Origin: Phycisphaerae bacterium
Lineage (GTDB): Bacteria > Planctomycetota > Phycisphaerae > Sedimentisphaerales > UBA12454
Assembly: GCA_026386845.1 (NCBI GenBank)
Contig: JAPLMW010000091.1
Span: 1-32,559 of the forward strand
Length of the DNA: 32,559 nucleotides
Reading direction: 5' to 3'
Each line of letters opens with the position of its first letter. Position 1 is the stretch's first letter. Positions 1 to 7,879 of the stretch are shown here, piece after piece. The notes under the pieces were generated by a model. That model made no database searches. It was not told where the DNA came from and saw only the letters and a list, made by a program, of their open reading frames with translations. The translations under genes and the position numbers were made by a program.

Positions 1-1
1 A

Positions 2-1480
2 CAAACGAAAAAATTAAAACAGATAACCACAAAGCTTGGGCGTGCCGAACAGAGGCTGCATGTTAGCGAAGATAAATACCGCCAGCTCGTAGAGAATGTC
101 GCCTGTATTATTCTGCGTATGGACAAAGACGGCAGAATAACTTTCTTCAATGAATTCGCCCAGAAGTTCTACGGCTATACCGAGCAGGAAATCCTTGGTA
201 AAAATATTATAGGGACAATCGTACCCCAAGGGGATAGCTTCGGCCAGAACCTTGCGAAAATTGCCAGAGACATCAAAAAGCTGCCAGGATTTTATGCCGC
301 CTGTGAGAATGAAAATATTCGTAAAAACGGCCAAAGAGTTTGGGTTTCCTGGGCAAACAAGGCGATTCGCGATGAAGACGGGAGTGGTGCGGAAATCCTT
401 TGCGTCGGCCACGACATCACTGAACGCAAACAGATGGAGAATGAGTTGAGACTATTAGCTACAGTGGTACTCAACTCGAACGATGCTATCACAGTTCAGG
501 ACTTGCAAGGCAATATCATCTCATGGAACCTCGGTGCGGAGCGTATATATGGATACAGCAAAGCTGAAGCGATTAAGATGAATATCAGCAGGATAATCCC
601 CGGCCATAAGCAGGATGAAATGATGACACTGGCCGAAAGAGCGCTAAGAGGGGAAAACATCAAATCATTTGAAACACAGCACATTGCAAAAAATAACCGG
701 ATATTGGATATTTCGCTTACCGCAACATTGTTGAAAGATGAAAATGGAAAACCATTTGCCCTTACAACAACCGAAAGAGATATTACTGAACGCAGACGCC
801 TGGAAAAAGAAATCCTGGATCTAACCGAAAGAGAACGAAAACTGATAGGCCAGGAAATACACGATAGTATAGGCCAGGTACTTACCGGCATTGCTATTAA
901 ATGCAAAGGATTATCGCTGAAGCTTAAGGACAAATCATCAGAAGAAATGGAAGACGCCTTAGTAATATCAAAACTTGCCAACAAAGCCATAGCTCAAGCA
1001 CGAGACATTGCCAAAATGCTTTATCCTGTTGATATTCAAACAGGTGGTTTGGTATCGGCCTTAAAAACGCTGGCATCCGATGCGGAAGAGGCCATGGGAG
1101 TTACTTGTCGATTCCGGTGTGGAAAATCTGTCTCGGTTAAAAATCTTATTGAGGCAAAGCAAATTTATCGTATTGTTCAGGAAGCAATTACCAATGCGGT
1201 TAAACACGGCAAAGCAAAGAATATCAGCATAAATCTTCGCTTGACTAAAAAAGGGACGGTTCTGACAATTGAAAATGACGGCTTGGATTTTCCGAAGCTA
1301 TCTCCGAACAGAAAAGGGTTTGGATTGAAAATTATGGAATACCGCACCGATCTGATAGGAGGCTCCCTTGATATTCGTAAAGGCGACAAAGGCGGAACAA
1401 TTGTAACAGTATGTTTCCTGACAGAGGATAGGGAACTTAGTAAAGAATGGTCGTATGGCTTTAAAGAAAAAACAAGATAA
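2..1480 (+). CDS. PAS-domain sensor histidine kinase (NarL/DegS type, HisKA_3-HATPase), 5' truncated by the window edge
   Basis: Frame is open from base 2 (..QTKKLKQITTKLGRAEQRLHVSEDKYRQLVENVACIILRMDKDG..), so the track's ATG at 119 is probably internal. PAS repeats; H-box 'ERKLIGQEIHDSIGQVLTGI'; HATPase 'AITNAVKHG'. Confidence 0.93.
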   Translation, partial: QTKKLKQITTKLGRAEQRLHVSEDKYRQLVENVACIILRMDKDGRITFFNEFAQKFYGYTEQEILGKNIIGTIVPQGDSFGQNLAKIARDIKKLPGFYAACENENIRKNGQRVWVSWANKAIRDEDGSGAEILCVGHDITERKQMENELRLLATVVLNSNDAITVQDLQGNIISWNLGAERIYGYSKAEAIKMNISRIIPGHKQDEMMTLAERALRGENIKSFETQHIAKNNRILDISLTATLLKDENGKPFALTTTERDITERRRLEKEILDLTERERKLIGQEIHDSIGQVLTGIAIKCKGLSLKLKDKSSEEMEDALVISKLANKAIAQARDIAKMLYPVDIQTGGLVSALKTLASDAEEAMGVTCRFRCGKSVSVKNLIEAKQIYRIVQEAITNAVKHGKAKNISINLRLTKKGTVLTIENDGLDFPKLSPNRKGFGLKIMEYRTDLIGGSLDIRKGDKGGTIVTVCFLTEDRELSKEWSYGFKEKTR

Positions 1481-2144
1481 AACTAATGAAAAGAAAACAC
1501 AGGTTCTTATAGTTGATGACCATCCTGTAATAAGGGATGGCCTTGTCACTATTATCAATCACGAGCGAGATCTGAATGTATGCGGCCAGGCTGAGGATGC
1601 TTATATAGCTCTAAAAGCCGTTGCTGAATTGAAACCTGATATCGTTGTTACAGATATATCATTAAAGAGTTCCGATGGCATTGAACTGACAAAGAATATC
1701 AAGGCAAGACACCCGGCATTACCTGTCATTATTCTTTCAGTTCATGATGAATCCCTATATGCCGAGCGAGCCCTTTTAGCAGGTGCAAAAGCCTATCTGA
1801 TGAAGGATGAGGTCTCTGAAAATATTATCAAGGCGATTCGTACGGTTTTAAACGGCGAGATATATGTTAGCGACACAATTTCAAAGAAGTTTCTCCACAA
1901 AATTGCGGGAGATAAGGCCGGCACAGCCAAAACACCAATAGAGAGCCTCAGCGACCGTGAATTTGAAATCTTCCGTCTGATTGGCGAAGGTTTAAAGGCT
2001 TCCCAAATGGCCAAGCAGCTCCACCTAAGTATAAAAACCATCGAGACTTATCGTGCTCGCATTAAGGAAAAACTAAATTTAGCTAATGCCGCTGAACTTC
2101 TACAGTATTCCATAAAATGGGCTAAGAATCAGGACAGAGAGTGA
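1455..2144 (+). CDS. NarL/LuxR-family response regulator
   Basis: Receiver 'VLIVDDHPVIRDGL' and HTH 'LSDREFEIFRLIGEGLKASQMAKQLHLSIKTIETYRARIKEKLNL'. Overlaps the end of the histidine kinase gene. Confidence 0.95.
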   Translation: MALKKKQDKTNEKKTQVLIVDDHPVIRDGLVTIINHERDLNVCGQAEDAYIALKAVAELKPDIVVTDISLKSSDGIELTKNIKARHPALPVIILSVHDESLYAERALLAGAKAYLMKDEVSENIIKAIRTVLNGEIYVSDTISKKFLHKIAGDKAGTAKTPIESLSDREFEIFRLIGEGLKASQMAKQLHLSIKTIETYRARIKEKLNLANAAELLQYSIKWAKNQDRE

Positions 2145-2381
2145 TTTTATCCTGACTCGTAGTCCTTCGGGCAGCAGAACACTTCGGAAACCCATATTTT
2201 ATTTGTTCAGACCGGTTTTACAGTAAGACTCCGTGTAAGCATTTTCGCCGACAGCAAAAACAGGCATACCCCTGATTTACACAAGTTGAACTTATATGTT
2301 ATCATTGGATTCTATAAAAGTGATAATTCAGGCAATTTTGGTTTTTTGGTGGTTATTGGAAAAGTTGCGGGCAAATATATT

Positions 2382-2879
2382 GTGAGTGAAAAGAAAAACA
2401 ACACGAATACTATAGTAAAAACAACCATAATTCTGGTTGTTGATGATAATCCAATCGTACGTGATGGAGTGGCACAGCTTATTAATCTTGAAGCGGACCT
2501 TGTGGTCAGTGCCAAGGCCGGCAATTCTGCAGAAGCCGTAAAAGCTGTAAAAAAACAGCGAATTGATTTGGCTCTTGTAGATATGCTGCTTAAAAACGAG
2601 ACAGGTGTTCAGGTTACCAAAAAGATAAAGGCACTGTATCCAAATCTGATTGTGCTGATATTTTCTATGAGTGATAACCCTCAACATGTCAAACAGGCTT
2701 TTGAGGCAGGTGCCGGTGGATATATTCTTAAGGATGAGCTGTCTGAAAAAATTATAGATGCGATAAGACAAGTACTTAAAGGTGACGTCTATCTAAGCAA
2801 GAGATTAGCTGAAAAGTTCCCAAAGCGTGAACTTAGCGCCCATACCATCAAAAAATTCATATCTGTCCCTGGAATTTGA
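2382..2879 (+). CDS. Receiver-domain-only response regulator (C-terminal HTH absent)
   Basis: 'TTIILVVDDNPIVRDGVAQLI...DLALVDMLL...GGYILKDELSEKIIDAIRQVLKGDVYLS' then stops. GTG at 2382 is a likely start; the track's upstream extension (2286) does not resemble a receiver. Confidence 0.8.
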   Translation: MSEKKNNTNTIVKTTIILVVDDNPIVRDGVAQLINLEADLVVSAKAGNSAEAVKAVKKQRIDLALVDMLLKNETGVQVTKKIKALYPNLIVLIFSMSDNPQHVKQAFEAGAGGYILKDELSEKIIDAIRQVLKGDVYLSKRLAEKFPKRELSAHTIKKFISVPGI

Positions 2880-2916
2880 TAGGGGAAGTTTATAATCCTG
2901 TCCGGCACGTGAATAC

Positions 2917-2944
2917 AAAAAAGGCCGGGATTAACCGGCCTTTT
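2917..2944. terminator. Bidirectional intrinsic terminator between convergent genes
   Basis: AAAAAAGGCCGG-GATTAA-CCGGCCTTTT. Confidence 0.8.
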
Positions 2945-2967
2945 AAGATTTTAGGCAGCAGGGGGCT

Positions 2968-4056
2968 TTATTTTAACTCGTCGTCAATCCAGCCGACAAG
3001 CTCTTTCAAATCCTTCAGCGTAATATCGCCCATATGCGCGATTCTGAATGTCAAATCTTTCAATTTGCCGTAGCCGTTGCCGAATGCCGTGTTGTGCTTG
3101 GCCTGAACAGCCTTTATCACATCGCCGACAACAATACCTTTTGTATTCTTAATTGTAGTTAGAGTATTTGATGCGTATTTTTCTTCGCAGAACAGCTCGA
3201 ACTTCTGTTTTGCCCAGCTTCTTACGAAATCGCCCATTTCCTTATGTCTCTTCCAGACATTCTCTATACCTTCCTTGACTAACTTGTGGCACTGGTAATT
3301 CAATGCCATAATATGCGGAATGGCAGGGGTGGTCGGGGTCTGGTCTTTTTCCGCGCTCTTTGCGAACTCCTGGAAATCGAAATAGTAGCCGCGGCCGGTA
3401 ACTTTTTTGCTTTTTTCCATTGCCCGTTTGCTTACCGCGAAAACTGCCAATCCCGGCGGAATCGCAAATGCCTTTTGAACCGATGCAAACGCAACATCCC
3501 AGCCGAGCTGGTCGAAATGCATAGGCAAACCGACCATTGCACTCACCGCATCGACAAATACCAGCACGTCCGGATATTTCTTTTTCATCATATCCGCGAT
3601 TTCATAAACCGGATTCGTAAGGCCGGTGCTGGTCTCGTTATACATAAGTGTTATCGCAGCGTATTTGCCACCGGCGAGTTTCTTGTCTATCATATCCGCC
3701 GTTGTAGCCTGACCCCATTCGACTTTCAGCTCATCAACGTTTCTGCCGCAGCTTCTTGCTACGCTTGCCCATTTATCACTGAATGCACCGCACATCGTTG
3801 CAAGCACTGTTTCGTTGTGGTCAACGCAATTGCGGATACTGCCTTCCCAGATACCCGATGCGGACGATGTGCTTAAAAAGACGTTCTGTTCGGTAAACAG
3901 AATTTTCTTCAGCATATCCACGGTTTCTTTGTGCAGTTGTGCATACTCTTTGCCTCTATGGCCCAGGGTATATCTGCTTAACTGCTGTAATACGTCGGGC
4001 AGGACATGCACAGGCCCGGGTATAAACAACCTCGGCGGATTTTTCCAGTCAACCAT
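2968..4056 (-). CDS. PLP-dependent class V aminotransferase (serine/alanine-glyoxylate or phosphoserine-type)
   Basis: 'LFIPGPVHVLPDV', 'VFVDAVSAMVGLPM', PLP-Lys region 'ASVQKAFAIPPGLAVFAVS'. Confidence 0.9.
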   Translation of the reverse strand: MVDWKNPPRLFIPGPVHVLPDVLQQLSRYTLGHRGKEYAQLHKETVDMLKKILFTEQNVFLSTSSASGIWEGSIRNCVDHNETVLATMCGAFSDKWASVARSCGRNVDELKVEWGQATTADMIDKKLAGGKYAAITLMYNETSTGLTNPVYEIADMMKKKYPDVLVFVDAVSAMVGLPMHFDQLGWDVAFASVQKAFAIPPGLAVFAVSKRAMEKSKKVTGRGYYFDFQEFAKSAEKDQTPTTPAIPHIMALNYQCHKLVKEGIENVWKRHKEMGDFVRSWAKQKFELFCEEKYASNTLTTIKNTKGIVVGDVIKAVQAKHNTAFGNGYGKLKDLTFRIAHMGDITLKDLKELVGWIDDELK

Positions 4057-4117
4057 CTTTTTACCTCCAAAATAATTTTAATATCTACCTTTTCTTTGTG
4101 TCTTAGTGCCTTTGTGG

Positions 4118-5422
4118 CTACAGTTTATTTATTGTTAATCCAGAAAATATTTTCGGATAGAAGAACGTCGATTTCTGCGGCATTTTTTCATTTGCCGCCG
4201 CTACCTGTTTTACCTGTTCGGCCTTGGTCGGATTCATAAAGAACAGTATCTGTTTTTCGCCGCTGTCCACCTTTGCCATCGCTTCATCTGCCGCGATGCC
4301 TACATCCTTTATATACTCGATATTCGTCTCGCCCGCAAGCTGAGCATCGCCAATTCCGAGCAATCCTTCTAAAATCAACTTGTGCAGCACAACAACGTCA
4401 AGCGATTTCGAGGCATCGCTCATTGGCAAAGATTTTAAAGCATCTTTATTCTCCAAAGAGATAAAGTAAAAGCTTTTGCCGTCATAAATTCCGAAAGCAT
4501 TTTGACCCTGCTCGAAAGCCTTGCCGAGCCGTTTCATCATTAACGACTTTGCCTTTTCTTTCGTTTCAGATTTTTTATATTCGAATTCAGTTATTTTGAA
4601 ATTCGACGGCAATTTCTTTATCAGTTCGTCGGTATCGTAATTTTTCAGATTTCCCACAAGTCTGTGTGTCGGTAAAATTACGAGTCCCTTATTATGGACA
4701 TTGACAAACGCCATCATAAGCCACTGTGCCGCAGGGTTCTTTGTCAGATTATAATAATTCATCGCTGTCTCATAGCGATGATGACCATCTGCAATCAAAA
4801 CCTCTTTTTGCGCCATCAGTTTTACAAGCGATTTTGTATCCTCTTGTGAGTCGATTGGATACAAACTGTGTTTTACTCCATCGTCATCTGCGAACTCGAT
4901 AATACTCTTTTTGTTTGCTGTCGCTTTTTCAATAATTTCATCTGTTTGGCGCTGCGGGTCGTCGTAGAGCATAAAAACAAGCTCGAATTGTGCCGCTGTC
5001 GCCTGCAGGAGTTTAAGCCTGTCTGCCTTTGGCCCATCTAATGTTTTTTCGTGAGGCCTGACACCTGCGCCGAACTGCGCAAGTTTTCCTAATGCGATAA
5101 AACCACTTCGCTGATATTTTTTCCCCGCAACTTCAAAGTTCTGAACATAAGCGTAAATTGTTTCCTTTTCGTCCTGCTTTAAAGCTTTTTTATTCAACCA
5201 GTCCGCCAGGTATTCAGCCGCCCGGCTGTACTGATTTTTTTTGTCGTTATCAGTCGGTTCTGTCTTGCCCAGAATAATTCTGATAATGTTGTATGGATTC
5301 TGCTCATAGAGTTTTTTCTGCTGAGCCGGGCTGATAACATCATAAGGCGGCGCAATGCACTTGCCGTTGTCTCCGACAACGTCAGGATTAAACCGGTATG
5401 CCTTAAACGCCTTTATTTCCAT
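4118..5422 (-). CDS. DUF1015 family protein
   Basis: 'FKAYRFNPDVVGD..CIAPPYDVISPAQQKKLYEQNPYNIIRIILGK', 'VLIADGHHRYETAMNYY'. Upstream of the aminotransferase on the same strand. Confidence 0.9.
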   Translation of the reverse strand: MEIKAFKAYRFNPDVVGDNGKCIAPPYDVISPAQQKKLYEQNPYNIIRIILGKTEPTDNDKKNQYSRAAEYLADWLNKKALKQDEKETIYAYVQNFEVAGKKYQRSGFIALGKLAQFGAGVRPHEKTLDGPKADRLKLLQATAAQFELVFMLYDDPQRQTDEIIEKATANKKSIIEFADDDGVKHSLYPIDSQEDTKSLVKLMAQKEVLIADGHHRYETAMNYYNLTKNPAAQWLMMAFVNVHNKGLVILPTHRLVGNLKNYDTDELIKKLPSNFKITEFEYKKSETKEKAKSLMMKRLGKAFEQGQNAFGIYDGKSFYFISLENKDALKSLPMSDASKSLDVVVLHKLILEGLLGIGDAQLAGETNIEYIKDVGIAADEAMAKVDSGEKQILFFMNPTKAEQVKQVAAANEKMPQKSTFFYPKIFSGLTINKL

Positions 5423-5605
5423 ATATCATTTGTTCCTGAATAACTGTTTACAAAGCATTATTTATAAAACGAAGATGTAGAGTCTATCATAATCGACTTT
5501 ATATTTCAATAGGCGAACAATAGAATTATGATAAAAATTTTATTCACACCTAACAGTAACAACAACGCCATAAAATATGTTCCATTTGACGCAATATTTA
5601 ATTTG

Positions 5606-5775
5606 GAAGTAAGGAAATAAGGAGGTAAAGATGTAAGGAATATTTGCGTCTTTCGTCTATTGGTTACAATGTTCGTTTCGTTGGACGTCAAACGTCTGAC
5701 GTAATCATAACGAGCTGCGTAACCGCAACTAATCGACAAAGTTCCTTACTTCCTTGCCTCTTTACTTCTTTTTTC
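5606..5775. repeat. 8-bp-periodic inverted-repeat element (copy A)
   Basis: Left arm GGAAGTAAGGAAATAAGGAGGTAAAGATGTAAGGAA (5606-5641); right arm TTCCTTACTTCCTTGCCTCTTTACTTCTTTTTTC (5742-5775). Confidence 0.7.
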
Positions 5776-5851
5776 ATGATAATCGACATTAATTTTCGAT
5801 TTTAATTTCTTCTGTGTTATACTTATGACCTGTAATTTTAAGGAGAAAGAT

Positions 5852-6613
5852 ATGTATTGTCCAAAATGCGGATTAGAAAATCCTGAAGATGCGAAAGTGT
5901 GTCTGTCCTGCAGTCAGCCTTTGCCTGTTCCGCCTGATATGCCGCAGGCCGACGTCAGGACAAGCGCCTTGGCGATATGGTCATTTGTCCTCGCGCTGAT
6001 GGGTCTGTTTACTTTTATGATTACGGCTCTGCCGGCTTTGATTTGCGGTATTGTCAGTCTGGTTAAAATCAGCAAAAGCAACGGCCGCTTAAAAGGCACC
6101 GGTTTCGCCGTAGCAGGAATAACTGTTCCAGTTGTTTTTAGTTTTTTCATTTTGCCGATGATGCTGGCGATATTAATGCCGGCTTTGGGCAAAACAAGAC
6201 AGTTAGCTCAAAGGATAATATGTTCGACCAATTTATCCGGTCTTGGCAAAGCAATAGTTTTTTATACCAACGACCATAACGATGCCTATCCATCGACAGA
6301 TGGTTGGTGTGATGTGCTCATCAAAGATTGCAATGTAGCCCCAAGACAATTTTGCTGTCCTTCCAGTGATACCAAAAAAGGCCAATCCAGCTATGCAATC
6401 AATATAAATGTCGCAGGCAAAAAAGCATCTGAAATCCCACCAGATACGGTTTTGCTTTTTGAGACAAGCCCCGGCGTTAATCCTGCCGGCGGGCCGGAAA
6501 TCCTAAACGCTGATAATCATCGAGGTAATGGTTGTAATGTTCTTTTTGCCGGTGGCCAAGTAAAATTCATAAAATATGAAGAATTTGACAAACTCCGCTG
6601 GAATCCGGAATAG
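5852..6613 (+). CDS. Zinc-ribbon / DUF4190-like membrane protein with C-terminal prepilin-like (H-X9-DG-type) region
   Basis: ATG at 5852 preceded by AAGGAGA. 'MYCPKCGLENPEDAKVCLSCSQPLP', TM segments, 'NADNHRGNGCNVLFAGGQVKFI'. Confidence 0.8.
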   Translation: MYCPKCGLENPEDAKVCLSCSQPLPVPPDMPQADVRTSALAIWSFVLALMGLFTFMITALPALICGIVSLVKISKSNGRLKGTGFAVAGITVPVVFSFFILPMMLAILMPALGKTRQLAQRIICSTNLSGLGKAIVFYTNDHNDAYPSTDGWCDVLIKDCNVAPRQFCCPSSDTKKGQSSYAININVAGKKASEIPPDTVLLFETSPGVNPAGGPEILNADNHRGNGCNVLFAGGQVKFIKYEEFDKLRWNPE

Positions 6614-6739
6614 GAATAATGGTTATTTTATAGTAGTTTTTACTCTTGACTTAATTTAATTTTGAGTGAAAATATAGGAGACTTGGAAAAGGTCGAATTA
6701 ATACGGAAATAAAGGAATTTTTTTTTAAGGAGAACACGA

Positions 6740-6871
6740 ATGTTGCGTAAAATCCTGACAATTGCGATTGTTGCCGTAATACTTGTCTCGTTCGGCTGCA
6801 AGAAGGCTGAAAAGGCTGCACCGCCGCCTGCTCCAGAAGCTCCAGCGGCAGACGTCAACGCCGCAAAATAA
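6740..6871 (+). CDS. 43-aa small lipoprotein (not in ORF track)
   Basis: MLRKILTIAIVAVILVSFGCKKAEKAAPPPAPEAPAADVNAAK*. Lipobox LVSFGC; RBS AAGGAGA upstream; followed by a strong hairpin. Confidence 0.8.
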   Translation: MLRKILTIAIVAVILVSFGCKKAEKAAPPPAPEAPAADVNAAK

Positions 6872-6889
6872 CACGCAAAGACGAACATG

Positions 6890-6916
6890 AAAGGGCAGGC
6901 AATCGGCCTGCCCTTT
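6890..6916 (+). terminator. Intrinsic-terminator-like hairpin
   Basis: AAAGGGCAGGC-AATCG-GCCTGCCCTTT, 11-bp perfect stem. Confidence 0.75.
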
Positions 6917-6921
6917 CTCGT

Positions 6922-6988
6922 GCTACGTAGCGAATCGCTACTTCGCAGAGTAGCATTGGACTCGCGAGTCAAATTCGGCTAAAAGCCG
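6922..6988. repeat. Cluster of short palindromes
   Basis: GTAGCG-AAT-CGCTAC (6927-6941) nested within GCTAC/GTAGC; GACTCGCGAGTC (6959-6970); CGGCT-AAA-AGCCG (6976-6988). Confidence 0.6.
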
Positions 6989-7006
6989 GGCTCTTCTGGT
7001 TGCTCT

Positions 7007-7738
7007 ATGACTGTTTCACGGCCGGATTATTCAATAATTATCCCTGCCTTCAATGAGGCAGCGTATTTAGGCAGCACTCTCACATCCGTGAAAAATGCAC
7101 AAAGTTCCCTTGCGCACCGGATTGGCGAGGTTATAGTAGTCGATAACAATTCAACCGATAACACCGCTCAAATAGCGAAATCTCTCGGCGCAACGGTAGT
7201 CTTTGAACCAATCAATCAGATTTCGCGTGCCAGGAATTGCGGCGCAAAAGCGGCGAGTGGTAAATACCTGATTTTTCTCGATGCTGACACCGCTCTTTCA
7301 GAACAGCTTTTGGTAAAAACTCTGGAACTGCTGGACACCGGCGAAATCGCCGGCGGGGGCACATCGCTCGATTACTCCGGAACAAAACTTTTAAGGGTCA
7401 AATTCCTGATTTGGTTTTGGAATTTCGTCTCACGCTTCAGAAAACTCGCCGCCGGATTGTATTTATTCTGTTTAAAGCAGGCCTGGGAAGATATCGGCGG
7501 TTTCGACGAAACTGTTTACATTGCCGAGGAATTGATTTTCTCCAAACACCTCAAAAAATGGGCTAAAGAACACGGCAAAAAATTCTGTATCCTCGATATT
7601 CCAATCCAGACTTCCCTGCGAAAATTTTACTGGTTCAGCTACAAAACAATGGTATTGAATCTTGCCTTTGGGTTTTTCGTAAAAGGCAACAAAGACAAAT
7701 GCCGCGTATGGTATGAACGGAAAGAAGTAAGGAAATAA
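7007..7738 (+). CDS. Glycosyltransferase family 2
   Basis: 'YSIIIPAFNEAAYLGSTLTSVKNA', 'VIVVDNNSTDNTAQIAKSLGA', 'YLIFLDADT'. Confidence 0.92.
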   Translation: MTVSRPDYSIIIPAFNEAAYLGSTLTSVKNAQSSLAHRIGEVIVVDNNSTDNTAQIAKSLGATVVFEPINQISRARNCGAKAASGKYLIFLDADTALSEQLLVKTLELLDTGEIAGGGTSLDYSGTKLLRVKFLIWFWNFVSRFRKLAAGLYLFCLKQAWEDIGGFDETVYIAEELIFSKHLKKWAKEHGKKFCILDIPIQTSLRKFYWFSYKTMVLNLAFGFFVKGNKDKCRVWYERKEVRK

Positions 7739-7832
7739 GGATGTAAGGACACAAAGAAACTTCAAAGAGCCGCAACAGTAATGGAGCGGTATTTCCTTAC
7801 TTCCTTACCTCTTTGCCTCTTTACCTCCTTTC
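7724..7832. repeat. 8-bp-periodic inverted-repeat element (copy B)
   Basis: Left arm GAAGTAAGGAAATAAGGATGTAAGGAC (7724-7750); right arm TTTCCTTACTTCCTTACCTCTTTGCCTCTTTACCTCCTTTC (7792-7832). Confidence 0.75.
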
Positions 7833-7841
7833 TGCTATAAT
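7813..7841 (+). promoter_or_regulatory. Candidate sigma70-type promoter for der
   Basis: TTGCCT (7813-7818) N17 TATAAT (7836-7841). Confidence 0.45.
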
Positions 7842-7879
7842 CCTGTCCTGTTACGAAAATTATTCTCATTGGAAGCAAT

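Noticed and set aside
496-990. 164-aa minus-strand ORF
   Set aside because: Antisense to the histidine kinase.
3286-3876. 196-aa plus-strand ORF
   Set aside because: Antisense to the aminotransferase; His/Cys/Arg-rich shadow frame.
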